From Pedobacter xixiisoli (GTDB taxonomy: Bacteria; Bacteroidota; Bacteroidia; Sphingobacteriales; Sphingobacteriaceae), in the NCBI RefSeq assembly GCF_900215335.1, contig NZ_OCMT01000004.1, forward strand, positions 496,001 to 560,000: 64,000 nucleotides of DNA. Direction: 5' to 3'. This document shows positions 10,901 through 19,425 of this stretch, piece after piece. A model generated the notes under the pieces. It worked only from the letters and a program-made list of their open reading frames with translations. It was not told the DNA's origin and did no database searches. How positions within the stretch are numbered: position 1 is the stretch's first letter; every line of letters begins with the position of its first letter. The position numbers were made by a program, and so were the translations under genes.

Positions 10901-11125
10901 GTTGCGACTTTAGGTTATAAAGTTCCTAGGACTCTTTTTGGGAAAACTGGTTTAAATTCATTAAGAGTTTATGCATCGGTAAACAATGCATTTATTATTA
11001 CAGGATATACCGGCGTTGACCCAGAGATATCTACAAATGGAAATTCTAATACTTCTGCGGGTATAGAGCGTAACAGTGTTCCTCAGGGAAGAACATTTAC
11101 TTTTGGACTTAGTTTAGGATTATAA
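7964..11125 (+). CDS. SusC-like TonB-dependent outer-membrane receptor
   Basis: 1053 residues. Signal peptide 1-20 (AIA-QN), carboxypeptidase-regulatory-like domain about 24-100, a TonB-box-like EVVVTGYG, and the plug with GSRAAAGVLVITTKKG. The large barrel ends FGLSLGL, with a final Leu instead of the usual aromatic residue. Its N-terminus and upstream leader closely match the 3150 gene, while plug and barrel are clearly diverged, so the two are paralogues with different cargo. The SusD partner begins 18 nt downstream. No STN domain and no sigma/anti-sigma genes are present. Confidence 0.93.
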   Translation: MKKLLQSLFILLFVATSAIAQNRTITGTVTSKEDGLPIPGVSVKVKGTNVGVSTGANGKFSLSVPANATALEFSSIGFGSQTVTIGSSTTINVSISPDSKDLTEVVVTGYGVTRKKDFTGAASSVKGDDLKDRPVQSFTQGLTGQAAGVSIVQPNGVLNNPPVIRVRGVSSISLSSFPLVIVDGIPFPTGDVSPNSAANNPLGDINPADIESIDILKDAASTALYGSRAAAGVLVITTKKGKTGDAKVTYDGWFGTTKAVRLPELLSAEQYVDSKNIALKNALVLNPNVVPAAQRDANGNGFFLAYNPDGSVVRTNWYDEVYRTAMSQNHSVTLSGGSAKTTYFVSGGLSDQDGFIRANNFKRYSGRGNFTHKATDWLELNLNLAYTNSVNNSPNSGSVPGAAFNSSGLGRIAIAAAPNVGVLNAAGTDYNLSGQYLGAYANLVPSTWANPRVIVEKDRNTSESTRFLTNLGATFKIVEGLTFRTNYSWDRSNTENIQFWNPRSGDGFTNGGLAANNNQRRNNWNWINTLSYNKTFGGDHNLNLTVGSDVQKTRTDNWGATRTNLGDPTFFDQFQGTFVTNTPSGNGISEFAIESYLASASYNYKSRYFISGNFRRDGNSGLAFENRWGNFGGGSIGWAVAQEDFFKNSSLAKTVSTLRLRASYGKVGNGNVGAYNEFTTYSPALYGAIPFAWVFNQAGNRELRWEVTSQVDIGLNLGFLNDRITFEADYFKKTVNDLLINVPQAPSKGIPGGTILANVGGMYNKGFEFTLAGNPVKTAKFNWTTSLNLTTIKNEVTALDPNVTQIISSTGGLESASVTKPGYSIGSIYAVKTAGVNPDNGRRIFINAAGREVQYQHFGGTSAWTYLDGTQAAAVSGDAQVIANTLPKWYGGFNNTFTYGNFDLNVMFTYSGGNYIYNGTRSGLLDQRFWNNSTEILNAWTAAGQQTDIPRRVYGDNVSNGSSFAIDANVEKGDFLRLQVATLGYKVPRTLFGKTGLNSLRVYASVNNAFIITGYTGVDPEISTNGNSNTSAGIERNSVPQGRTFTFGLSLGL

Positions 11126-11143
11126 GATTTTAAATAGAATAAA

Positions 11144-12634
11144 ATGAAAATTTTTCAAATACGAACATATAAATTGAAGATGGCTGCTATAGCTATGCTT
11201 GCAGTTCCTTTGTTGGGAACGTTGTCTTCATGTAAAAAGGATTTTCTTGTTGCTGCACCGGAAACATTGTTGCCGGATGGTGATGCTTTTGCAAATCCGA
11301 CAAGAATATTGGGACAGGTAAATGGTCTTTATGTGTCTACTAAAAGTGGCGCTTTTTTAGGAGGTAGATATCAAATTTACAATGATATTAGAGCAGAGGA
11401 ATTCGTAAATCGATTGAGTAATGGTGTAACTGGTTATACTGTTTATCAGGGAACTAATAATAACTCAGACTCTTATGTTGCGAATTTTTGGTCGCAAGGT
11501 TATTTGACCATAAATAGAGTAAATTTATTTTTAAAGGGCTTGACAGATAACCCGGGAGTGCTTACTGCCGCATTACAGGCAAATTATGAAGGAGAGGCAA
11601 AATTCATTAGAGCATTGAGTTATTTTTCATTGATTCAAATTTTTGCTAAACCTTATGTGACAGATAATGGTGCTTCTCGAGGACTTCCACTACGTTTGAC
11701 TCCAGAGCAATCTTTAGCTAATAACGCTCTGAAGAGTAGCACAGTAGCCGCTGTTTATGCTCAAATCCTTAAAGATTTGAATGAAGCTGAGACAGGTTTG
11801 CCAGCCACCTACAGTACTGCTTTGCTTAGAACAACTAGAGCGCATAAAAATACAGCTATAGCTTTAAAATTAAGAGTTTTAATGGCTATGGGTAATTATC
11901 CAGCTGCTTTAGTAGAAGGAAACAAATTGGTGCCTCAAACAGCACCATTCCAAAACGCAACAAATGCAGCACATGCTCTACAGCCAACTCTTGCGGCTGT
12001 TTTTGCAGCGCCTTATACAACAAGCGAGTCTATTTTTTCTCTTCCATTTGCAGATACTAATGCGCCTGGAACTCAAAATCAAATTGGCTATTACTTTAGT
12101 TGGGACGGTAGTGGTAATTTAGAGTACTCTCTCAATACTACAGGAGCTGGTATCTATGCAGATCCTGCGTGGCCTACTACTGATGCTAGGAAAGCTAATT
12201 TAACTGCTAGCGCTACAATTTCTGGAACACTTTATCGCTATCCAACTAAGCATAGTGCGGTTAACCCGTTCTTGGACTATGCTGGTATTATTAGATATGC
12301 AGAAGTTTTATTGAACGTTGCAGAATGTGAAGCATCTGTTACGGGAGGAAATTTAGTAAGAGCTAGAGCAATTTTAGATGCTGTTAGACATCGTTCAGAT
12401 GCTGCTTATAACTTCGGTGTTTTAGCTACTCCTGCTGATTTGCTTGCTGCGATTCTTAAAGAAAGAAGAATTGAACTTCTAATGGAAGGCTTTAGATATA
12501 ATGACTTAGCAAGAAGAGCAACTGCTTTGCCTTCATTCGGTGCAGGTTCATCAATTCCTGTAACTGATGCTCGTTACACTTACCCAATTCCTCTTTCAGA
12601 ATTGAATACCAATAATTTGGTAAATACTTTCTAG
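11144..12634 (+). CDS. SusD/RagB-family nutrient-binding lipoprotein
   Basis: 496 residues. Signal peptide with Cys30 in the lipobox LSSC, preceded by a rather long basic n-region (MKIFQIRTYKLK). Mature sequence KKDFLVAAPETLL; N-terminal TPR-like region with GEAKFIRALSYFSLIQIF, and a C-terminal IIRYAEVLLNVAECEA and KERRIELLMEGFRYNDLARR, all standard SusD signatures. It lies 18 nt after its SusC partner and is closed by a strong terminator. Role: surface capture of the oligomer imported by the 7964 receptor. Ligand unknown. Confidence 0.93.
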   Translation: MKIFQIRTYKLKMAAIAMLAVPLLGTLSSCKKDFLVAAPETLLPDGDAFANPTRILGQVNGLYVSTKSGAFLGGRYQIYNDIRAEEFVNRLSNGVTGYTVYQGTNNNSDSYVANFWSQGYLTINRVNLFLKGLTDNPGVLTAALQANYEGEAKFIRALSYFSLIQIFAKPYVTDNGASRGLPLRLTPEQSLANNALKSSTVAAVYAQILKDLNEAETGLPATYSTALLRTTRAHKNTAIALKLRVLMAMGNYPAALVEGNKLVPQTAPFQNATNAAHALQPTLAAVFAAPYTTSESIFSLPFADTNAPGTQNQIGYYFSWDGSGNLEYSLNTTGAGIYADPAWPTTDARKANLTASATISGTLYRYPTKHSAVNPFLDYAGIIRYAEVLLNVAECEASVTGGNLVRARAILDAVRHRSDAAYNFGVLATPADLLAAILKERRIELLMEGFRYNDLARRATALPSFGAGSSIPVTDARYTYPIPLSELNTNNLVNTF

Positions 12635-12656
12635 AAATAGCTTTTTAATTAGCCTT

Positions 12657-12697
12657 AAAAGGTCTCTTTGAAATTTTTCAAAGAGACCTTTTTTTAT
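12657..12697 (+). terminator. Terminator of the 7964-12634 SusCD operon
   Basis: A long stem AAAAGGTCTCTTTGAAA / TTCAAAGAGACCTTTTTT with a 3-nt T loop and a T-rich tail, 22 nt after the SusD stop. Confidence 0.92.
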
Positions 12698-12925
12698 ATA
12701 GATTTCCTATTAGGAAGTTTCAATTTACTTGAATACAATAATTGCGTTTTATCTGTTAACACTAGTAAATGGTATGCGAATCTGTTTAATAAAATAATGT
12801 AATCGAAAGTGTATACTTTTATTGATATTTGAAAACGATTTGATGATTCGTTTTAATCAACTGTATCGGGGAGAGAAGTTCTGCGAAATCCTTAGTATCT
12901 AGATTGTAAGTGTGGCTTATAAAAG

Positions 12926-12958
12926 AAAAACCCGACCTTTGTACTGTCGAGTTTTTTT
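12926..12958 (-). terminator. Hairpin terminator of the 13004-13669 gene (works in both directions)
   Basis: AAAAACCCGAC pairs with GTCGAGTTTTT (one G-U pair), flanked by A and T runs on either side. The 12698-12925 stretch between this hairpin and the previous one is AT-rich and shows no gene. Confidence 0.75.
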
Positions 12959-13003
12959 AACTAATTTTTATTGTAAGCTAAATTGAAAGGTATGTAGAGT
13001 TAA

Positions 13004-13669
13004 TTAATTCATTTTGTTATGTTCTTCAACAATAGCAATCATTAAATCTTCTTCTGTAGCAAACTTGTTTTTATTTTCCTTATAATAATGTGATAAATTA
13101 GGTTCTTTTAGCTTTTCCGCAAGAGATTTGGTGTCTTTTTTAATTCTTGTCATTGTTTTTCCATCAAAGAGGTAATAAAAATCGGCATATACTGCTTTTT
13201 TAACTAACGTAGCGGAACCATAAGGGATCGATTCAGTAAAACTTTTTCGGGTCTTCTTTAGCAATTGAATTTTTCCGACAATAAGTACTTCATAAAAGTC
13301 TCGTTCAGCAAATTTATCAATTGCTGGGAAATCTCTTTTGTAAGTATATGTACCTTTACCTGGAATTGAGTAGCTGAATTCAATAGGTAGCTCATTGAAT
13401 TTTAAAAATCTACCTTGCTTGTCTACGGCCAAAGGAACATCCGCATTTAAGTCGTAAAGCAGCGCTAAGTTTTCAGAACTTTTTTGATTTGCAAATTTTA
13501 CGGAACCGTTAAATGTTTCATTATGAAGATAAGGCGTATTGTCAGTCTGTCCTGATGATTTTGATGTTAAAGGAACTCCCGATACTACTTCTGTTGCAGC
13601 TAAAAATTGCGCATTTAATGACAAACTTGCTAAAAGCAGTTTTATACAAATAAATAATTGCTTTTTCAT
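13004..13669 (-). CDS. Exported protein of unknown function
   Basis: 221 residues with a Sec signal peptide (KKQLFICIKLLLASLSLNA, cut before QF) and no lipobox, so probably periplasmic. The middle holds two short strands around YSIPGKGTYTYKRDFP and FYEVLIVGKIQLLKK, and the C-terminus is Lys/Glu-rich and helical (KKDTKSLAEKLKEPN). I recognise no family. It stands alone, divergent from the next SusCD unit, with its own terminator, so it appears to be a single-gene transcript. The length, start and signal peptide make it a credible real gene. Confidence 0.75.
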   Translation of the reverse strand: MKKQLFICIKLLLASLSLNAQFLAATEVVSGVPLTSKSSGQTDNTPYLHNETFNGSVKFANQKSSENLALLYDLNADVPLAVDKQGRFLKFNELPIEFSYSIPGKGTYTYKRDFPAIDKFAERDFYEVLIVGKIQLLKKTRKSFTESIPYGSATLVKKAVYADFYYLFDGKTMTRIKKDTKSLAEKLKEPNLSHYYKENKNKFATEEDLMIAIVEEHNKMN

Positions 13670-14260
13670 ATATTGAAAATTAAAGATTAAACATCATTAA
13701 ATATACAAAATTAAAAGGCTATTGTATAGTACATCAATCGTTCTAGATATATAAAAACGGAATAAAACCAAGCTAATTTCAACTTATAAGTAGTAGTTCT
13801 TATAAATATTTTTGTGTTTATCCAGATGGGAGAACTCTTAAGTAAGCTCCTAGCAATTAGCATATTTATAGGATGTGATAATTTATATAATAGATCTATA
13901 TTGTTTTCTCTTCATATTATTTTTGATAGCTCAATCAAATCAACTCCCTTTTGCTTCTAAAATATTACAATTAGTTTTTCTTTATCCGCTTAAATCTGAA
14001 AGTGAATTCGATACCTTTTATCACTGTAAAAGACCTTATAAATATTCCTTGTTTTTGTTGTTGATATTCAAAAGGTTAGTTCTGGTGAGTTTTTCACTGC
14101 TTATGACAACTTTTTGTTGGAAAGCTGTCGTAATGGCTTTAATTTTTCCCTATAAATAGCTAAAAATTATCAAACATCAATTTTTGTAGCTAAAAAGTTA
14201 GTCTTGGCGAAGATAATTGTCTCTATATTCGCCGCTCTTAAAAACTAACACATATTTATA
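13670..14260. other. AT-rich intergenic region, no convincing gene
   Basis: About 590 nt between divergent genes. A 94-codon plus-strand frame (13875-14159) would encode a hydrophobic peptide, but it has no family resemblance, no promoter I can place, and a composition expected from AT-rich DNA. The region should hold the promoters of the flanking genes; I could not find an exact TAnnTTTG here. The TGTTAAA repeat found before the other two complete SusC genes is absent. Confidence 0.5.
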
Positions 14261-17200
14261 ATGAAAAAAATTCTACAATTTTTCTTCATCATCTTGTTCG
14301 TGGCTGCGAATGCCATTGCACAAGAGAAGGTGATTACAGGAAAAGTTACGGGTACTGATGGATTGCCAATTCCTGGAGTATCTGTAAAAGTGAAAGGAAC
14401 TACGGTTGGTGTGGCAACTACGCCAAACGGTTCTTTCTCAATCAAAGTTCCATCTAATGCAGGCCTCTTGGAAATTTCTTCTATTGGTTTTAAAACAAAG
14501 GAAGTTGGCATCGGTTCGGCTAACAACTTAAGTATTGTAATGGAAATGGAAACCAATGTTTTGAATGATGTGGTTGTAATGGCCTACGGAACTCAGAAAA
14601 AAGAATCAATTACTGGTTCTGTTGCTAAAATTGGCGCTGAACAATTAGAATCTAGAGTAATTTCTAACGTAACACAAGCATTGGCAGGTGCAGCGCCAGG
14701 TATTTCTGCAAGTTCAGGTAATGGTCAGCCAGGTGCTGATGCAGGCATTAGGATTAGAGGTTTTGGTTCTGTGAATGCCAGCAACTCGCCATTGTATGTA
14801 GTAGATGGTTTTCCGTATGAAGGAAACATTAGCGACATCAATGCGAATGATATCGAGAGTATTTCCATTTTAAAAGACGCTTCCTCTACGGCTCTATATG
14901 GTGCTAGGGCAGCAAATGGTGTAATCATCATCTCCACCAAAAAGGGTGCCACTGCCGATCCGAAATTGAATGTAAATTACACTACGGGAATTAGCAGCAG
15001 AGCTATACAAGAGTATGACAGAGTAGATGCTTACGATTATTACCCGCTATTTTGGCAAGCCTTAAAAAACAATAGAATGTATAGCAATGGAGATACTGAA
15101 GCTGCTGCGATAACCTATGCTAACAATAATGTAGGCACACAATTGGTGTATAACCCTTTCAATGTACCAGCCAACCAGTTAGTAACTAATGATGGTAAGT
15201 TGAATGCTAATGCTAGCCTGTTATACAATGATTTTGATTGGTTTGGTGAAATGCAAAATAATGGAGCTAGAAATGAAGCTTCTTTGGACTACTCTGCAAA
15301 ACAAGCAAAATCAGATTATTATGTATCGTTAGGTTATACAAAAGATAATGGGTTTATTATCGGATCTGATTTTGAGCGTATCAACGGTAGGATATCAGTA
15401 AATTCAACTCCAAAATCATGGTTGAAATTAGGGGTTAATTTAGCAGGTTCATTAAGCGATAGCAACCTAGCTAACGCAACTTCAGACAATACGGGCTCTA
15501 ATGTGAATCCATTTGTGTTTGCAAGGGGCATTGGGCCTATTTATCCTGTAAGAGCATATACAGCAACAGGTGAGCCAGTTTTGGATAGTAAAGGTGTACA
15601 TATGTATGATTATGGTATGCATCCAGGCGCTGTAGGAAGGCCTAGCGGTGCTTATCCAGGTAGAAATGTGGTTTACGAAACCTTATTGAATACCAATAGA
15701 AGTGGAAGAAATAGTATTACAGGTAGAACTTTTGCTGAAATATCATTCTTAAAGCACTTTAAGTTTACAACAAACTTAGCTATAGATTTAGCAAATACTA
15801 GAGGTACATCTGCACAAAGTAGAGTGGTAGGAGATGGAGTAACCAATGCAGGTACTTCTACACGTTCATCAAATGAGTATAGAAACGTTTCGTTTAACCA
15901 ACTATTGAAATATGAGCGTCAATTTGGAGTGCATAGTGTGAAGGCTTTAGCGGGTCACGAAATCCAGAAAGTAGACAATACCTTCTTATCAGGTAATAGA
16001 AGGTTAATGAACTTAGATGGAAACATTGAGTTGGTAAACTATGTTACGTTAAACGGATTGTCTGGTTCAATGACTAATTTGAGAAGAGATGCCTATTTGT
16101 CTAAGGTAGAATATGGTTTCAACAATAAAATTTTTGCTGATGTCTCTTACAGAAGAGACGCCTCTTCGAGGTTTAGCCCTAAATCTAGATGGGGAGATTT
16201 TTATTCTGTAGGTGCTGCTTGGAATTTAACAAGCGAAAGCTTCCTTAAAGACCTTTCTTGGTTAAGTAACTTGAAACTTAGAGCAGCTTATGGAACTGTT
16301 GGTAATGATGCTTTGGATACTTACTACGAGTATCAAGCGCTATATAGCATAACTTATAACAACGCAACAGAGCCAGGGGCTTTAAATACAAAATTAGCCA
16401 ACGAAGATTTAACTTGGGAAGTTAATAAGACATTTACTGCCGGTTTGGATTTTGCTTTGTTTAACAATAGAATAGACGGTTCGATTGACTGGTTTAAAAG
16501 AGGTTCTTCTCAGCTTTTATTTGATGTGCCATTTGGATTGTCTTCGGTAGTTACTACCCGTACCGAAAATATAGGTGCAATGTCTAACAGAGGCTTTGAG
16601 ATTTTATTGAATGCAAAAGTAATTAGGGGTAAAGACTTTAAGTGGGATGTACAATTGAACAACACTTTTGTGAAAAATAAAATTACGTCACTGCCTGGTG
16701 GCAATCCAATTACTTCTGGAACCAAGCGTTTAGAAGAGGGAAATGATATCTATGCCTTTTATTTGAGACAATGGTATGGAGCAGATCCGGCAAATGGCCA
16801 GGCTTTGTGGTTAAGAGACCCATCTGTTTCTGCTACAGCAACAGGTTCGCAGACAATAAACAATGTTAATGTAACTTCAAATCCTAACAATGCACTTTGG
16901 GATTATTCTGGTTCAGCAATACCAGATTACTTCGGCTCATTAAATAATACTTTTACATATAAAGGCATATCTCTTTCGTTTTTACTTAATTATCAACTTG
17001 GAGGTAAATTCTACGATTCGATTTACGCAGGCTTATTTGGTCTTTCTTACGGAACTTCAGTACATAAAGATGCATTAAATTCTTGGTCGGCACCTGGAGA
17101 AAATAACAATACCCCACGTTTAGATATTGCAAACTATGGCACTTATAATACGCAGTCTTCAAGATTTTTGATTGATGCATCTTACTTAAGTATCAGAAAT

Positions 17201-17401
17201 GTAACGCTAGGTTACAATATCCCTAAGAGTTTGGTAAGCAAAACAGGTCTTCAAAGAATTAGAGTTTTTGCTAGCGGCGAGAATATTTATATGTTTTCGA
17301 AACGAAAAGGTTTAAATCCAATGGAAAGCTTTAATGGTACCAACAGTAATATTTACGTACCAAACAGATATGTAAGTGCAGGATTAAACGTGACATTTTA
17401 A
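14261..17401 (+). CDS. SusC-like TonB-dependent outer-membrane receptor
   Basis: 1046 residues. Signal peptide 1-20 (AIA-QE), carboxypeptidase-regulatory-like domain about 23-100, then DVVVMAYGTQKK as TonB-box-like segment, and the plug ending GARAANGVIIISTKKG. The barrel ends AGLNVTF with a terminal Phe. The N-terminus resembles the two preceding receptors but less closely, and the upstream leader is not shared, so this unit is probably under different control. The SusD partner starts 10 nt downstream. No STN domain is present. Confidence 0.93.
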   Translation: MKKILQFFFIILFVAANAIAQEKVITGKVTGTDGLPIPGVSVKVKGTTVGVATTPNGSFSIKVPSNAGLLEISSIGFKTKEVGIGSANNLSIVMEMETNVLNDVVVMAYGTQKKESITGSVAKIGAEQLESRVISNVTQALAGAAPGISASSGNGQPGADAGIRIRGFGSVNASNSPLYVVDGFPYEGNISDINANDIESISILKDASSTALYGARAANGVIIISTKKGATADPKLNVNYTTGISSRAIQEYDRVDAYDYYPLFWQALKNNRMYSNGDTEAAAITYANNNVGTQLVYNPFNVPANQLVTNDGKLNANASLLYNDFDWFGEMQNNGARNEASLDYSAKQAKSDYYVSLGYTKDNGFIIGSDFERINGRISVNSTPKSWLKLGVNLAGSLSDSNLANATSDNTGSNVNPFVFARGIGPIYPVRAYTATGEPVLDSKGVHMYDYGMHPGAVGRPSGAYPGRNVVYETLLNTNRSGRNSITGRTFAEISFLKHFKFTTNLAIDLANTRGTSAQSRVVGDGVTNAGTSTRSSNEYRNVSFNQLLKYERQFGVHSVKALAGHEIQKVDNTFLSGNRRLMNLDGNIELVNYVTLNGLSGSMTNLRRDAYLSKVEYGFNNKIFADVSYRRDASSRFSPKSRWGDFYSVGAAWNLTSESFLKDLSWLSNLKLRAAYGTVGNDALDTYYEYQALYSITYNNATEPGALNTKLANEDLTWEVNKTFTAGLDFALFNNRIDGSIDWFKRGSSQLLFDVPFGLSSVVTTRTENIGAMSNRGFEILLNAKVIRGKDFKWDVQLNNTFVKNKITSLPGGNPITSGTKRLEEGNDIYAFYLRQWYGADPANGQALWLRDPSVSATATGSQTINNVNVTSNPNNALWDYSGSAIPDYFGSLNNTFTYKGISLSFLLNYQLGGKFYDSIYAGLFGLSYGTSVHKDALNSWSAPGENNNTPRLDIANYGTYNTQSSRFLIDASYLSIRNVTLGYNIPKSLVSKTGLQRIRVFASGENIYMFSKRKGLNPMESFNGTNSNIYVPNRYVSAGLNVTF

Positions 17402-17411
17402 TTTTTAAAAA

Positions 17412-18911
17412 ATGAAAAGAATTAGTTTAAAATTGATATTGCTTTTTGTTACAGTACTTTTTAGTAACTGCAAAAAGGAATTTTTAGATACGGTGCCTAC
17501 TTCGAGTACTGATGAGGCAACTATTTTTGCTACAACTACCAATACGAAAAATGTGATGAACGGTATTTATCGTTACATGTACACCAAGTATTCTACCCAG
17601 AATCAACCTGGGCATGGAGGTATGATGCTGCAATTAGATTTTATGGGTGAAGATATCGGCTTAGCCGTTCAATCTTGGTACACCAATGCTGCTAACGGAG
17701 CTGCTAACTGGATTGAAATGCGTAACGAATCCGATATTTGGGTAGAGTTTCCTTTTAGGTTTTATTATCGTGTTGTGGGTAATGCAAACCGTATTATCGA
17801 TAATGTAGATGCTGCTGAAGGTCCTGATGCAGAGAAAAGAATGTTAAAGGCTGAAGCATTAACGGTGAGAGCTTGGGCTTATCATAACTTAGTTAGGCTT
17901 TTTGCAAAGAGATACGATAAGGCCTCTAAGCCGAATAACCAATTAGGTGTATCTATGCCGCTTAGTGCTACACAAATTAATCTTCCTCGCTCTAGTGTAG
18001 AAGCAGTGTATACTCAAATTAATTTGGATTTAGATAATGCAATTGATTTGTTCAATGGAGCAACTTTAGCTGAAAACAAATCGCATATTAGTATTGATGC
18101 AGCTAGGGCAGTTAAAGCTAATGTGGCCCTAACCATGCAAGAGTATGAAGTGGCAGCAACATTTGCGCAAGCTGTAATTACTAATAACAAGTATTCTTTG
18201 ATGACGGAAGCACAGTATCAATCTGGATTTAACGATATTTCTAATCCGGAATGGATATGGGGGGTGTATTTGCAGGCTGATCAGGGAGATACTTTTGCTA
18301 ACTATCATGCTCAGATATCTCTAGATGGAAACACAACATTTATCCGTGATAGGCCTAAGCGTATCAATTCGGCATTATATGCTTTGATACCTAGTACCGA
18401 CGTTAGAAAGAAGATGTGGGAACCAACACCTACTGCAGCTAATTTTCCACTTCCAGCAGCTAATTTTAAGCGAGAAAACTATATGAGTAGAAAGTTTAAG
18501 GTTAAAACAGCTAATACTACGTTAGGCGATGTACCTTATATCCGCTTGGCAGAAGTTTATTTGACATTGGCAGAAGCTTTGGCGAATATTCCTGGAAGAG
18601 AGGTAGAGGCCAGACAAAAATTATACGACTTAAATAGAACTAGAAATGCAAGCTATGCCTTATCTACAAATAGTGGAGCTGCATTGATAGAGGAGATTTT
18701 AGTATACAGAAGGGTTGAGCTTTGGGGCGAAGGACATAGGTTTTACGATTTGAAACGTTTGAACAGAGGTTTAGACCGTAGAACTGCACCTAATTTTGTT
18801 GCAGCTTCTGTAGGTGACGTAATGGTTATTCCGGCAGGAGACCCAAGATGGCAATGGGTTATTCCTCGTGCAGAAATACAAGCGAATACAAACACAAAAC
18901 AAAACGATTAA
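17412..18911 (+). CDS. SusD/RagB-family nutrient-binding lipoprotein
   Basis: 499 residues. Signal peptide with Cys20 in the lipobox FSNC, mature start KKEFLDTVPTSST, which is typical of RagB/SusD. KAEALTVRAWAYHNLVRLFA marks the TPR region, and YIRLAEVYLTLAEA with YRRVELWGEGHRFYDLKR the C-terminal closing helices. It is 10 nt after its SusC and followed by a very strong terminator. It serves the 14261 receptor; the ligand is unknown. Confidence 0.93.
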   Translation: MKRISLKLILLFVTVLFSNCKKEFLDTVPTSSTDEATIFATTTNTKNVMNGIYRYMYTKYSTQNQPGHGGMMLQLDFMGEDIGLAVQSWYTNAANGAANWIEMRNESDIWVEFPFRFYYRVVGNANRIIDNVDAAEGPDAEKRMLKAEALTVRAWAYHNLVRLFAKRYDKASKPNNQLGVSMPLSATQINLPRSSVEAVYTQINLDLDNAIDLFNGATLAENKSHISIDAARAVKANVALTMQEYEVAATFAQAVITNNKYSLMTEAQYQSGFNDISNPEWIWGVYLQADQGDTFANYHAQISLDGNTTFIRDRPKRINSALYALIPSTDVRKKMWEPTPTAANFPLPAANFKRENYMSRKFKVKTANTTLGDVPYIRLAEVYLTLAEALANIPGREVEARQKLYDLNRTRNASYALSTNSGAALIEEILVYRRVELWGEGHRFYDLKRLNRGLDRRTAPNFVAASVGDVMVIPAGDPRWQWVIPRAEIQANTNTKQND

Positions 18912-18921
18912 TAAGGATAAT

Positions 18922-18960
18922 CAAATAAAAAGGGAGGCATTTAGCCTCCCTTTTTATTTG
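18922..18960 (+). terminator. Terminator of the 14261-18911 SusCD operon
   Basis: A 17-bp perfect stem (CAAATAAAAAGGGAGGC and its complement) around ATTTA. The symmetrical A and T runs let it also stop transcripts of the doxX-like gene arriving from the right. Confidence 0.92.
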
Positions 18961-19010
18961 ATAGAATTTCGAGATGTATTAAATCATCGCGAAAGTAAAA
19001 TCATCTAAGT

Positions 19011-19418
19011 TTATTTCTTATCCACGCTATACTTTCCAGGGCCAATAAAGATCAAGCTGAAAAACACAATGCCAACTTCAATAGCGTGAGAAGCACCCAT
19101 AATGCCTTCACCTTTGCCAAAGTGAACTAGTGCCGCAATCAGCATGGTAAAAGCTAACAACATGTTTACCGGACGGAAGAATAGACCTAATAATAGCAGA
19201 AAGCCTCCCATCCCTTCAGCAAGTGCTGCCATCAAGCCCCAAAAGGTTGGTAAAAAGTTAATGCCAATTACTTTCATGCTGCTGCCTAATCCAGTCCAGG
19301 TATCGGGGCCACCCATAATTTTAGGTAAACCGTGAACCATCATCATGGCGCCAAGGCCAACTCTTAAAATTAATAAACCAGTATTGCGGTATTTGCCTAA
19401 GGTGTCAAAAATTGCCAT
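19011..19418 (-). CDS. DoxX-family membrane protein
   Basis: 135 residues with four hydrophobic helices: about 12-32 (LLILRVGLGAMMMVHGLPKI), 50-75, 78-98 and 105-128. The MVHGLPKIMGG segment after helix 1 is typical of DoxX/DoxD-like proteins. The family's biochemical role is poorly settled; some members work with thiosulfate or redox enzymes. The gene lies directly downstream of the LD-carboxypeptidase gene if that gene starts at 20325, with 7 nt between them, so both are probably cotranscribed. Confidence 0.85.
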   Translation of the reverse strand: MAIFDTLGKYRNTGLLILRVGLGAMMMVHGLPKIMGGPDTWTGLGSSMKVIGINFLPTFWGLMAALAEGMGGFLLLLGLFFRPVNMLLAFTMLIAALVHFGKGEGIMGASHAIEVGIVFFSLIFIGPGKYSVDKK

Positions 19419-19425
19419 GTATATT

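Noticed and set aside
13875..14159. 94-codon hydrophobic frame between divergent genes
   Set aside because: Composition is that of AT-rich DNA, with no family pattern and no promoter; kept only as a remark in the gap description.
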